Shown here piece after piece: positions 8,697 through 17,593 of a stretch of DNA of 64,000 nt (position 1 is the stretch's first letter; each line of letters opens with the position of its first letter). The position numbers and the translations under genes were made by a program. The notes under the pieces were generated by a model that was not told the DNA's origin, did no database searches, and saw only the letters and a list, made by a program, of their open reading frames with translations. The stretch covers positions 1 through 64,000 of the forward strand of contig CAZMSD010000002.1 of the NCBI GenBank assembly GCA_964568855.1, given 5' to 3'. The stretch comes from CAZMSD01 sp964568855. GTDB lineage: Bacteria; CAIWAD01.

Positions 8697-10811
8697 TCAG
8701 AAATCCATCCGGTGCTGGGTGCAGGTCCCCGCGGGGCGGTAGTCGCGCAGGAAGAGTTCCTTCTCGCGCGTGGGGCAAAAGGGCCCGGCCGGTTCCTTGG
8801 TCTCGGAGCAGATCTCCAGTTCCACTACCGAATCGGGGCGCTCGAATTCGCGCGTGGGCCAGTCGAGCCGCGCGTGCGTCTCGCGCATGAAATCTCCCCA
8901 GATGGGCAGCGCCGCCTTGCCGCCGCTCTGCCATTCGCCCAGGCTGTAGAGCGGATTGTCGTTGCCCACCCACACGCCGCAGGCCAGGGTGGGCGTGAAG
9001 CCCACGAACCAGGCGTCGGTGAACTTGTTGGTAGTCCCGGTCTTTCCGGCCGCCGGGGCGTAGAAGTGATACTTCCAGCGCGCGCTGCCGCCCGTTCCGC
9101 GATCGATCACCGTCTGGAGCATGTCGGTAATGATGCTGGCGGTCCCCGCGGAGAGCACTTCCTCGGATACCGGCCGATGCCGGAACACGAGCTGCCCTTC
9201 GCGGTCGCGGATCTCGCGGATGGAATAGGCGCGGTAGTGGATCCCGCCGTTGGCCAGGCAGGCGTAGGCGCTCACCAGTTCGATGGGGTAGACCCCGCTG
9301 CTGCCCAGGACCATGGTGAAATCCGTCTCGATGGGCGTCGAGATGCCCATCTGGCGCGCGTAACCGGCCACCAGGTTGGGTGGCACTACTTCCATCAACA
9401 GGCGGATGGATACCAGGTTGTAGCTCTTGCGCAGGCCCTCCCGCAGCGTGGTCAACCCGCCGCGGCTGTCGTCGTAGTTCTGCGGGGTCCAGCGCCGGCC
9501 GTCGGCTTCCTCCACCACCACGTCCTGGTTCAGGACCTGGAAGCAGGGCGAGTATCCGTTGTCTATGGCCGTCAGGTACAGGAAGGGCTTGAAGGCGCTG
9601 CCCGGCTGGCGGCGCGCCTGGACGGCCCGGTTGTAGACGCTCTCGCTGAAGTCGCGCCCGCCCACCATGGCGTAGACGGCTCCGTCGCCCGGGTCGAGGG
9701 CCACCAGGGCCGGCTGCACGTAGAGCCGCTCGCGCAGCAGGTCCGCCACGTAGGCGCTGTCCTCCTTCAGCTCGGCGATGCTCTCGCCGGTCAGCGTGGA
9801 GTCGGTCAAGCGGTGCCAGTCTTCCCAGTCGTTGATCAGGAAGGACTGCCGGGCCACGCTGTCCAGCGGCGCCAGCCGAGGCTCGATGACCTCCTCGGCG
9901 ATCCGCTGCATGGGCAGGTTCAAAGTGGTATGAATCTCCAGGCCGTCCCGATAGATGTCGATTCCCAGGTGCTTCTGCATCTGCTCGAGCTGGATGCGGA
10001 CGTATTCGCTGAAATAGGGCGCCTCGAAACCGGTCTCCAGTTCCTCGTAGGCCACGGTCTTAAGGGGCGTCTCCCGCGCTTCCAGCAGCTCTTCCCGGCT
10101 CAGCACTCCGTTGTCGCGCATCAGGCGCAGGACCACGTTGCGGCGCGCGAGGGCCTTTTCCATGTCGAAGAAGGGCGAGTAGTGCGCCGGCGCCTTGAGC
10201 AGCCCTACGAGCAGCGCCGACTGGGGCAGGCTCAGCTCCTGGGCCCGGCAGCCGAAGTAGCGCCTGGCCGCCAGCTGCACTCCGTAGGCGCCGTGCCCGA
10301 AGTAGGACTGCGTGAGATACATCTCGAGAATCTCGTCCTTCGAGTAGCTGCGCTCGATCTGCAGGGCCGTGATCACCTCGCGCAGCTTGCGCGTGACACT
10401 CTTGCGGCGACTCAGGTACAGGTTGCGGGCGAGCTGCTGAGTCAGGGTGGAAGCCCCCTGCGCGTAGCTCATGGAAGCGATGTCCACCGCCAGGGCGGCC
10501 AGGATGCGCCTGAGGTCCACGCCCCAGTGGCTGCGAAAACGACGATCCTCGGTGGAAACCAGGGCCTGGACCAGGTGTTCGGGGATCTCCTCCAGGGGAA
10601 CCTGGACGCGTTTCTGCTGAAAGAACTCGCCCAGCAGCTCCCCCTCCGCGGAATAGAGCTTCGAGGAAAGCATTGGCCGGTAGAGTTCCAGCTCCCTCAG
10701 CGAGGGCAGGTCCCGGCAGAGCCAGGTCAGGCCCAGCAATCCCAGGGTGGCCAGGAAAGCCAGCACGGATGCGGCCAGGAAGGCCTTCGGATGACGCCGG
10801 TAGAGCTTCAT
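8697..10811 (-). CDS. mrcA: Class A penicillin-binding protein (PBP1A type)
   Basis: Bifunctional peptidoglycan synthase anchored in the inner membrane, active in the periplasm. A TM helix spans about residues 10-30. The GT51 glycosyltransferase domain has the catalytic Glu88 in STEDRRFRSHWGVD and the motif GASTLTQQLARNLYL. The transpeptidase domain has Ser405 and Lys408 in GSAFKP, the SxN motif SYN, and KTGTTNKFTDAWFVG. At 704 residues it is complete for the family. The start is supported by GGAG 7 bases upstream. The C-terminus ends soon after the transpeptidase fold in a Cys-containing tail (CSETKEPAGPFCPTREK), common in PBP1A homologues. Confidence 0.93.
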   Translation of the reverse strand: MKLYRRHPKAFLAASVLAFLATLGLLGLTWLCRDLPSLRELELYRPMLSSKLYSAEGELLGEFFQQKRVQVPLEEIPEHLVQALVSTEDRRFRSHWGVDLRRILAALAVDIASMSYAQGASTLTQQLARNLYLSRRKSVTRKLREVITALQIERSYSKDEILEMYLTQSYFGHGAYGVQLAARRYFGCRAQELSLPQSALLVGLLKAPAHYSPFFDMEKALARRNVVLRLMRDNGVLSREELLEARETPLKTVAYEELETGFEAPYFSEYVRIQLEQMQKHLGIDIYRDGLEIHTTLNLPMQRIAEEVIEPRLAPLDSVARQSFLINDWEDWHRLTDSTLTGESIAELKEDSAYVADLLRERLYVQPALVALDPGDGAVYAMVGGRDFSESVYNRAVQARRQPGSAFKPFLYLTAIDNGYSPCFQVLNQDVVVEEADGRRWTPQNYDDSRGGLTTLREGLRKSYNLVSIRLLMEVVPPNLVAGYARQMGISTPIETDFTMVLGSSGVYPIELVSAYACLANGGIHYRAYSIREIRDREGQLVFRHRPVSEEVLSAGTASIITDMLQTVIDRGTGGSARWKYHFYAPAAGKTGTTNKFTDAWFVGFTPTLACGVWVGNDNPLYSLGEWQSGGKAALPIWGDFMRETHARLDWPTREFERPDSVVELEICSETKEPAGPFCPTREKELFLRDYRPAGTCTQHRMDF

Positions 10812-10869
10812 CGTCAGCTCCGCCCGATATTCGTCCGGCCGCCGAAAGAACGGCCGGTGGACGTCCGCC

Positions 10870-11652
10870 TCAGCTCAGAAACCGCCCCACGACCACGTTC
10901 AACTGGTCGAGCCCGAAACGGGCGTCCTCGGCGCGGTCGGGTTGATTGGCCGCCTGGTCTCCCAGGGCGTCCAGGGCCTGCTTCAGGCGGGTCTTGCCAC
11001 CCTCCCTGCCCGCCAGCGTCTCGGCGATGCCCAGGTAGCCCGCGCTGAGCAGCAGCAGGAATCCGGCTGCGGGCGTGAGCTCGACCGACTGGTCCTCCGA
11101 GCGGGCGGCGCGGACGCTGAAGTCATAAGCCTGGTTCATGCTCTTCAGGGCATCGGCATGGCGACCCAGCGAGATCTCGTGCATGCCCTTGGCCCACCAG
11201 GCGATGGAGAAAGGAACGGCGTCCTTCTGCAGTTCCTCGCGGAAGCGCAGGCAATTCTCGGCCGCCTTGAGGCCCGTCAGCAGGTGGCGCTCCTCGTGGG
11301 CCGCCGCATCGCCAGGCCAGCACTCGGCCAGATCGGCGGCCAGGTTGTAGGACATCACGTTGGCGAAATCCTTGATGCGCAAGGCGCGTTCTTCCTCGCC
11401 GCCCTTAATCGCCTCCTCGGCAAAGGCGAGTCCCTCGGCGATGCCGGCCTCGGAGACCGTGATCAGATCGTCGAAGTTTTTGCCCGGCCATTCCCGCTGG
11501 CCGAAGGCCTGCTGAGCGAAGGCGAAGAGCTGCAGCCGGTCGGGGAATTCCAGTTCGCGGATTGAGTCGACCACGGCAGCGGCGCCGCCGCTTTCCATGC
11601 TGGCCCGCAGGTCATCCCAGCGGTTCTCCGGAAAATTCTGTTCCTCACTCAT
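10870..11652 (-). CDS. Uncharacterised mostly helical protein
   Basis: 260 residues from the ATG at 11652, which has AAAGGA upstream and overlaps the end of the LpxH gene by 8 bases (ATGAGTGA), so translation is probably coupled. No signal peptide and no recognised motif; the sequence is Ala/Glu-rich and predicted helical, perhaps TPR-like (AAENCLRFREELQKDAVPF, AIAWWAKGMHEISLGRHADAL-like periodicity). I do not recognise the family. It sits between lpxH and PBP1A in one operon-like run, which points to the cell envelope but is not evidence of function. Confidence 0.65.
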   Translation of the reverse strand: MSEEQNFPENRWDDLRASMESGGAAAVVDSIRELEFPDRLQLFAFAQQAFGQREWPGKNFDDLITVSEAGIAEGLAFAEEAIKGGEEERALRIKDFANVMSYNLAADLAECWPGDAAAHEERHLLTGLKAAENCLRFREELQKDAVPFSIAWWAKGMHEISLGRHADALKSMNQAYDFSVRAARSEDQSVELTPAAGFLLLLSAGYLGIAETLAGREGGKTRLKQALDALGDQAANQPDRAEDARFGLDQLNVVVGRFLS

Positions 11653-12406
11653 GGCGATCCTTTGGTTTGCTGGATTCACTCGATGGGTTCATTTCCTGGA
11701 ATTTGATCGTGTCCCCGTCGAAAACGGCGTATCCGCGGGAAGCTTCGAGGAAGGGCGGCAGCACGACCACCCGGCAGCCTTCGTGATCGACCTGGCAGGC
11801 CCGGTGCAGGTGCCCCATCAGGAAGAATTCGTCCCCCGGCTGCAAAATCCCCGGCAGTGCCCGCAGCAGGTAGGCCCGCTGCTCCTGCTCGGTCCAGTGG
11901 CAGGTGTCGCCGCCGATGGAAGCGCGGTCCGCGATCCGCATCCCCAGGTCCGGGTGCAGCCAGCTGAACAAGCTATAGGCGAGGCGGTTGCGCATCAGGC
12001 GCCGCACCAGGCGGTACCAGCGCTCCCAGGGATCGATGCCGTCCCCGTGATGCAGGAGCACGCGGCGGCCCAGCATCTCCCTGCGCTGGCGCTCGCCGTG
12101 GACCACCAGGCCGCAGCTTTCCTCGAGGAAGCCCTCGAGGCGAAAATCGTGATTCCCCGGAAAGATGTGCACCGGGATGCCCGCCCGGCTCAGCTCGTTA
12201 AGGGCGTTCAGCCAGGGGAAATGACGCTTGGGGATCACGTGGCGCCACTCGAACCAGAAATCGAAAACGTCCCCGAGCAGCACCAGCTCCGAGGCCTCCC
12301 GGCGAGCGTGCTCCAGCAGCCGCCGGAAATCGTGGAGCTTGGCGGGCTCCCCCGCATCCTCCCAGGTTCCGGCGTGGATGTCGCTCACCAGGAAGACAGG
12401 CTTCAT
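11645..12406 (-). CDS. lpxH: UDP-2,3-diacylglucosamine diphosphatase-like phosphoesterase
   Basis: Calcineurin-fold metallophosphoesterase. In lipid A synthesis LpxH cleaves UDP-2,3-diacylglucosamine to lipid X and UMP at the inner membrane. Metal-binding motifs are in order: SDIHAG near the start, GDVFDFWFEW, GNHDF, LLHHGDGID and MGHLHRA. The GDVFDFW segment and the 253-residue length fit LpxH-type enzymes, though general phosphoesterases share the fold. The chosen start MKPVFLVSDIH puts the first motif at the usual position. It implies a lipopolysaccharide outer membrane. Confidence 0.8.
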   Translation of the reverse strand: MKPVFLVSDIHAGTWEDAGEPAKLHDFRRLLEHARREASELVLLGDVFDFWFEWRHVIPKRHFPWLNALNELSRAGIPVHIFPGNHDFRLEGFLEESCGLVVHGERQRREMLGRRVLLHHGDGIDPWERWYRLVRRLMRNRLAYSLFSWLHPDLGMRIADRASIGGDTCHWTEQEQRAYLLRALPGILQPGDEFFLMGHLHRACQVDHEGCRVVVLPPFLEASRGYAVFDGDTIKFQEMNPSSESSKPKDRHE

Positions 12407-12455
12407 GATGCTCAAAGATGCAAAACACCCCGCGCAAGACAAACCGGCGGCGGGC

Positions 12456-12720
12456 TCAGCGCTCCCCGAGCAGGAAACCCGACTCGCCGCCCGGATCCGC
12501 ATCCAGGTCCAGCGCGGCACCCTCGGGCACGTCGCCGTCCGCGAAGCCAACGGCGATGCGGTCCACCACTTCCTTTCTGCAGCAGGCCCTCCTGGTCCTC
12601 CATCAGCGCCCGCAGGAAGTGTTCGGGCACGACCTGCTGCTGGTCCAGCATCGAGGCCAGCTGGACGCTGCGCTGCAGTGCTTCCTGGGTTTTATGAGTC
12701 ATTCGATCCATGGACAGCAT
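12456..12720 (-). pseudogene. clpB: clpB remnant: N-terminus joined out of frame to C-terminus
   Basis: A strong GGAGG ribosome site leads to MLSMDRMTHKTQEALQ and QQQVVPEHFLRALMEDQEGLL, a clear ClpB N-domain start. About 45 codons in, the frame becomes non-coding in character. The +1 frame then reads EVVDRIAVGFADGDVPEGAA followed by LDLDAD and a stop at 12456, which looks like the extreme C-terminus of ClpB (the F..GD.PEG..L.LD strand). The total of 265 bases is one more than a multiple of three, so the two ends are out of frame. Nearly all of the ~850-residue disaggregase, including both AAA+ modules, is missing. An alternative is a chance short ORF, but matching both ends in order makes a deletion scar more likely. 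An inverted repeat CTGACA-N5-TGTCAG (12785-12801) lies upstream. Confidence 0.68.
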
Positions 12721-12948
12721 TGCCGCTCCTCCGATGCGGGTTCCTGCCTTTCGGCGGGACAATCTGGCAGTGTTTCCGCCGGAACTGACACGCTCTGTCA
12801 GTCTCCCGGCGGTAGCGGCCGGATATGGCCGCTCCAGCACGAAAAATGCAAGGAACGGGCCATAATTGAGACCCGGAGCCACGAAGCTCGTGAATCAGTG
12901 CGCGGGATGCATTATGCTCTTGTCAATGCAGGAAACACGGGAACGTCC

Positions 12949-14184
12949 ATGCGCAAGGTGATGTGTTACATAGACGGAAGCTGGCTCTACCAGTCGCTGT
13001 TTGAACTCACGCCACCCGAGGACCAGGCCTTTCGGGTGGATTTCGGCGTGCTCCCGCAGGTTCTGCTTGAGCAGCTCTCGGAGCAATCGGCGGGCCAGCA
13101 GCTCGATCTCGTGCGGGTGCTCTACTTCGCCAGCTACCCGGTCAACGTGGACGGCCGGGACCTGGAGACCGCCCAGCGTCAGCAGAACTTCTACCGCATG
13201 CTGCACGAGGAATTCCGCTACGAACTCGAACTCTACCCGATCGATTTCCGCGGCCGGCGCCTGCGCCGGGCCGATCGGGATCGAGACGACGATTTCCGCC
13301 CCCGTGAGAAGTGCGTCGACATCGCCCTGGCCGCTTCGCTCTTGTATTACGCGGCCATCCCCGGCGCCTACGACATCGCGCTGGTGCTGACCGGCGACCG
13401 GGATTTCAAGCCCGTCTTCCGGGCGGTGCGGCTGCTGGGCAAGCGCACGGCGCTGGCCAGTATCCGCGCGAGCTGCAGCGGAGTGTTCACCGACCCCCGC
13501 GAGGAGTCTCAGCTGCTGGATTTCAAGCTGATCTGGCTGGAGGCCCTGCGGGATAAGATCGAACTGCAGTCGAGCCCGCGCCGCCTTCGCTGCACCTGGA
13601 CCGAGCACGAGGGAGATCCCTGGGTCGAGGAGAGTCCCGCTCCCGGGCTGCGGGGAGGTTTCATCTGCAGCGCCTGCCGGTCCAGGATCGCCCGGCTCCG
13701 CGAGGAGGCTGCGGCGGCGGGCTCCACCCCTGCGACCGACGCGGCGGCGGCATCCGACGGAGGTATAATCGGCGCGGACGAGAATCAAGCTCTGCTGGAA
13801 CTCGAGAGCCTCGATCGATCAAGTACGGAATCCGGTCCGCTGGAAACAGCCGAGAGCGTGCCCGAGTACGATGAGAGTCTCTTCGAGCAGGACCACTTCG
13901 GCAGCATCTACAGCCTCAAGAGCGACCGGGGCTACGGGTTCATCCGCACCGCGGGCCTGGGGGAGTTCTTCTTCCACGCCACGGACCTGGCCCGGGACAT
14001 CTCCCTGGCGGACCTCAAGCCGGGCATCCGAGTTCGTTTCCGCATCACGGGACTGCCCTCCGCAAGCCGGGCGGGCGCCGCCTCCGAAGTCTGTCCGCTG
14101 GTGAGACGCAGTCGTGATGCAAGACACCGGAACGGTTTTCATTCCTCCAGTCGACCGGCGAAATCCTCGACGGACAGGGGATAG
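12949..14184 (+). CDS. NYN-domain nuclease fused to a cold-shock-like RNA-binding domain
   Basis: 411 residues. Residues 1-200 form a NYN/PIN-like (LabA/DUF88) domain: MCYIDGSWLY with the leading Asp, EKCVDIALAASLLYYA, and IALVLTGDRDFKPVFRAVRLLGKR with acidic residues that normally bind metal for RNA cleavage. A middle segment carries a possible Cys zinc site (RCTWTEHEG ... GFICSACRS). After an acidic linker, residues about 310-385 resemble a cold-shock domain (GSIYSLKSDRGYGFIRTAG, GEFFFHATDLA, VRFRITG). The ATG at 12949 was chosen because the NYN domain begins there; an in-frame ATG at 12907 is possible. The 3' end overlaps the convergent metallopeptidase by 46 bases. Probably an RNA-processing enzyme; substrate unknown. 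Confidence 0.8.
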   Translation: MRKVMCYIDGSWLYQSLFELTPPEDQAFRVDFGVLPQVLLEQLSEQSAGQQLDLVRVLYFASYPVNVDGRDLETAQRQQNFYRMLHEEFRYELELYPIDFRGRRLRRADRDRDDDFRPREKCVDIALAASLLYYAAIPGAYDIALVLTGDRDFKPVFRAVRLLGKRTALASIRASCSGVFTDPREESQLLDFKLIWLEALRDKIELQSSPRRLRCTWTEHEGDPWVEESPAPGLRGGFICSACRSRIARLREEAAAAGSTPATDAAAASDGGIIGADENQALLELESLDRSSTESGPLETAESVPEYDESLFEQDHFGSIYSLKSDRGYGFIRTAGLGEFFFHATDLARDISLADLKPGIRVRFRITGLPSASRAGAASEVCPLVRRSRDARHRNGFHSSSRPAKSSTDRG

Positions 14185-15731
14185 CCCGTGGCCTGTTCCA
14201 CCAGGGACGACCAGTGCAGCGTGTTGGCCGGCTGAAAGATCCGGTCGGCCAGCCAGCCGCCGGCGGCGGGACCGGCGCAGAAGCCCTCGGGCCCGACCGC
14301 CGCCTTCAGTGCTTCGTCGAACTGGCAGGCCAGGATTTCCCCCAGCAGGTAGTTGTGGTAGTAGACGGGCGAAGCCGCCAGGTGACTCTTGCAGGCCCAG
14401 TCCGTGGAAGGATCGCGCTCCGGGTCCGCTTCGATTCCCTGGTAGCGCTCCACCAGGATCCACCATAACGCGCCGAGGTCCCGGCCGGGATCACGATAGA
14501 GCTCGCGTTCGAAGCGTATCACCACCAGCGCCCAGCGAGTGAAATGCAGCAGGCGCCTCTTCCGGGCGCACCCGATCAGCAGGCGCAGGCGCTCCAGGTC
14601 CTCTCGAGCGGCGCCGGTGAAACGTTCAAGCCACAGCGGGTCGCGACTGCTCCTTTCCAGCAGGAGGGCCACGGCCTCGGCGGCCAGGTCGTGCGCGGGA
14701 CCCCGCAGGATGAAGGGTTGCTCGTAATCGGTGAAAAGGTCGTAGGCGGCGTGACCCAGCTCGTGCAGCAGCGCGGACATCCAGTACTCGTCCGGCTTGA
14801 GATTGCAGAGCACGCGCACGTCGCCGTCCAGGTCGACATTGACGCAGAAAGCGGACTGGCATTTGCCGTTCCGTTCCTCCAGGTCGCTGGCGGCCAGGAT
14901 CCCGCGCATCTCCAGGCCCAGCGAATCGAAGAAATCGAGTGCCAGCTCCCGCGGGCGCTGGCCGCTGTAGCAGCGGTCGAGATCCAGGCCGGCGGGATCG
15001 GGTGTCTCCTGGAAGAAAGGATCGTTACCCTGCCAGGGACGCAGTCTTCCGTGTGATACCCCGCAGCGAGCACTCAGCTCCTCGACCAGCTCGGCCTGTC
15101 CCGCCTCCGCCGGCCCGTCCGTGCGGGTTTCCAGCGCATTCAGCACCGCGCCGAGTGATTCCTGGTCCACTTCCGACAGACTCAGTCGCATGTGGTAGTA
15201 GTCGCTGAAACCCAGCGCACGGGCGGAATCGTTGCGCAGGCGGACAAGTTCCAGCAGTCGCGGCGCAGCCTGCTTTCCGATTCGCAGCGAAGCCGCCCAG
15301 GCCGCGCGGCGCAGCTCTTCGTCCCCGGAGTTCCTGAGGATCTCCCGGATCTCGTTTTCGCTTGCGACGCGGTCAGCGATACGAGCCCTGAATCCGCCGT
15401 GCAGCGCCAGCAGGTCCGCCTCCGCTTCGGAGATGCGGCGCAGCAGCCCGCGGTCCACCTGGCATTCGGCGCAGCGGTTGTAGATCAACTGCAGTTGCCT
15501 GGCCAGCAGCGGATCGTCCCAGTTCTCGATGAGCGCGTCCTGGATCTGTTCGAAGATCCGCGGGTCGGCGTGGAATTCTCGCAGGGCGTATTGCGCCTCG
15601 GCCAGCCCTCGTTCCACGCCGGGACCGCCCCCGACGACGGTCTGCCACCAGGCCAGGGACGAGGCCTGATGCAGGCGCTGAAATCCGCTGTTGTAGGCCT
15701 CGGCCAGCTGGCGTGCAAGATCGATGAACAT
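14139..15731 (-). CDS. M2/M3-like zinc metallopeptidase
   Basis: 530 residues, cytosolic (no signal peptide). The gluzincin signature HELGH is in MSALLHELGHAAYDLF, with a downstream Glu in DLAAEAVALLLE as the probable third zinc ligand. GFSDYYHMRLSLSEVD and the helical N-terminal half resemble peptidyl-dipeptidase A (M2) and oligopeptidase F (M3) families. I cannot separate these confidently by eye; the M2 family is slightly favoured by the overall layout and length. Expected to degrade short peptides. The start is supported by GGAGG 4 bases upstream of the ATG. Confidence 0.8.
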   Translation of the reverse strand: MFIDLARQLAEAYNSGFQRLHQASSLAWWQTVVGGGPGVERGLAEAQYALREFHADPRIFEQIQDALIENWDDPLLARQLQLIYNRCAECQVDRGLLRRISEAEADLLALHGGFRARIADRVASENEIREILRNSGDEELRRAAWAASLRIGKQAAPRLLELVRLRNDSARALGFSDYYHMRLSLSEVDQESLGAVLNALETRTDGPAEAGQAELVEELSARCGVSHGRLRPWQGNDPFFQETPDPAGLDLDRCYSGQRPRELALDFFDSLGLEMRGILAASDLEERNGKCQSAFCVNVDLDGDVRVLCNLKPDEYWMSALLHELGHAAYDLFTDYEQPFILRGPAHDLAAEAVALLLERSSRDPLWLERFTGAAREDLERLRLLIGCARKRRLLHFTRWALVVIRFERELYRDPGRDLGALWWILVERYQGIEADPERDPSTDWACKSHLAASPVYYHNYLLGEILACQFDEALKAAVGPEGFCAGPAAGGWLADRIFQPANTLHWSSLVEQATGYPLSVEDFAGRLEE

Positions 15732-15813
15732 CAGGCCTCCGTGTCAGCTTCGCGGATTCCGTTGCCGGCGTATTACATCCTCTCGTCAAGGCATCCGGCG
15801 GGGATTTGTCGTT

Positions 15814-17421
15814 TCAGCCTTCGAGCCGCCGGAGCAGCCGGTCGGCTGCCACCAGCAGCGGATCGCGGGCGGGTCCGAAGGGCGGGGAGTAGGCCAGGTC
15901 CAGCTCCGCGAGCTCGTGCACCCTTGCGGATCGCTGCAGCAGCGCCGCCAGCACGTCGATCCGCAGGGCGCCCTCCCCTTCCGCCAGCACGGCGCCGCCC
16001 AGGAGGCGACCCGTCCCGCGCTCCGCTTCCAGCACAACTTCCAGCACTCCGGCGCCGGCCATCGCGTGACCGCGCGTTCGTGAGACGACGTGGGTGCGCA
16101 GCACTCCCGGGCTTCGATCCGCGCCCGAGCTGCCAGCCGGCCTGGCCTGTCCCAGCAGGCCGCCTGTCGAAGGGAGCGGAGTCTCCTCCGCGGAAGCTTC
16201 CTCGCCGGAGAGGATCCCGCAGCGGGCGAGCTCGAAACCGCAGCAGCGCAGGATCAAGGTTCCCGGTGAGGGCGCCAGGCTGCGCCGGTTCCGCTCATCC
16301 TGCTGTGCCGCGTTGTGCCCCGCCACTCGGCCACCGCGCAGGGCCTCGAGCGCCTGCGGGTTGTAGACCCGCACCGGTGCTCCTCCGGGCGCGGACACAG
16401 CGCCCTCGCGGATCGCGCAGTCGCCGGCGGCGAAAACGTCCGGGTGGCTGGTCTGCATCCGCTCGTTCACGATCAGGGCGCCGTTGCCCTCCACGGCCAG
16501 CCCAGCGCGCCGGGCAAAGTCCGCGGCGGGCAGGATCCCGGTGCAGTTGAGGACCAGGTCCGCATCCCATTCTGGGAGCGGTTCCGTTGATGCGGGCGTG
16601 GAAAAGGCCGCCGCTTCCCTTGCGTCCTCGTTCCGCACCTTGCTTCTTCCATCCTGCGATCCTGCTCTCGCGCCGGACCCGGCGGCGCGGAAACGGACAC
16701 GGAACGTATCACGACCGCCGCCCCGGCGAAGAGGCTGCACGCTCTCGGCCAGGCATCCCGGCCGCAGGTGCACACCGGCGGATTCCAGCCTATTAGCCAG
16801 GCGGCGACGGAGCTCCCCGTGAAAGCCGGGCAGGGGCAGCGGCTCGGGATCCACCAGGCAGACTTCCACGCCGGCGTCAAGGAGCACGTCCGTCATCTCC
16901 AGGCCGACGGGTCCGGCGCCGCAGATCAGCACCCGCCTGGCGGCAGGCAGCTCCTGCTTCAGGCGGCGGACGTCCTCGAGAGTCTTGACCGTGCGCAGGC
17001 TCCCCGGCGGCAGACCGGGTATGGCCAGCGGTCTGACGGTCGCGCCGCTGGCGACCACCAGGCGATCCCAGTCCAGGCGGATGGTTGCGCCGTCCTCCCA
17101 GCCGGGATCCGCGGGCAGCAGGGCGGCGCTTTGGCTGCGCGTTCCTTCCAGGCGCCGGTTCTCCAGGTCCAGGCCTTCCACGCGGTGCCCCAGCAGCAGT
17201 TCGATGCCCGCCTCGCGCAGCCGGACGGGCTCCCGGACGCGCAGGTCCTCCACCTCGCGCCCCTCGTCGCCCAGGTTGTAGGGAATGCCACAGGCCCCCC
17301 AGGAGACGTCTCCCGTGGCTTCAAGGACCTGCACGCGTAGCGCCGGATCGCTACGACGGGCGGCCAGTGCGGCGGCGAGTCCCGCGGTGTTGCCGCCGAT
17401 GACGATGAGGGTGTGTGACAT
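15814..17421 (-). CDS. CoA-disulfide-reductase-like FAD flavoprotein
   Basis: 535 residues. The FAD-binding start MSHTLIVIGGNTAGLAAALA is followed by WGACGIPYNLG with Cys44, the position of the single redox Cys of CoA-disulfide reductase, NADH oxidase and NADH-dependent persulfide reductase enzymes. The NAD(P)H-binding motif is VLICGAGPVGLEMTDVLLDAG, and the second FAD motif is DVFAAGDCAI. The C-terminal dimer domain has DLAYSPPFGPARDPLLVAAD, typical of the family. Two insertions (around residues 250-280 and 400-440) make it longer than usual. It probably reduces low-molecular-weight disulfides, persulfides or O2 with NAD(P)H. Confidence 0.82.
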   Translation of the reverse strand: MSHTLIVIGGNTAGLAAALAARRSDPALRVQVLEATGDVSWGACGIPYNLGDEGREVEDLRVREPVRLREAGIELLLGHRVEGLDLENRRLEGTRSQSAALLPADPGWEDGATIRLDWDRLVVASGATVRPLAIPGLPPGSLRTVKTLEDVRRLKQELPAARRVLICGAGPVGLEMTDVLLDAGVEVCLVDPEPLPLPGFHGELRRRLANRLESAGVHLRPGCLAESVQPLRRGGGRDTFRVRFRAAGSGARAGSQDGRSKVRNEDAREAAAFSTPASTEPLPEWDADLVLNCTGILPAADFARRAGLAVEGNGALIVNERMQTSHPDVFAAGDCAIREGAVSAPGGAPVRVYNPQALEALRGGRVAGHNAAQQDERNRRSLAPSPGTLILRCCGFELARCGILSGEEASAEETPLPSTGGLLGQARPAGSSGADRSPGVLRTHVVSRTRGHAMAGAGVLEVVLEAERGTGRLLGGAVLAEGEGALRIDVLAALLQRSARVHELAELDLAYSPPFGPARDPLLVAADRLLRRLEG

Positions 17422-17593
17422 GACTTCAAGATGCGGCTTGAGGGGGCGAAAGTCCAGGCCATTCATGCATCACACGTCGATCGTCGGGATCCGATTCCCG
17501 CTTTTCGGAACTGCCCGGCGTTTCACATCTTGCACCGAGCTTCGGGTTCCACCGCCCTAAGTGCATCGGTCAGTGCACCGTGCGAGGAAAGCC

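Noticed and set aside
8685..11048. 787-codon plus-strand open frame opposite PBP1A
   Set aside because: Antisense to a gene with all PBP catalytic motifs; no motif or ribosome site on the plus strand.
11597..12697. Plus-strand frame opposite lpxH
   Set aside because: Shadow of lpxH; runs through the clpB remnant without coding logic.
12418..12948. N-terminal extension of the NYN-CSD gene into the clpB region
   Set aside because: The extension is antisense to the clpB remnant and lacks NYN similarity; the domain starts near 12949.
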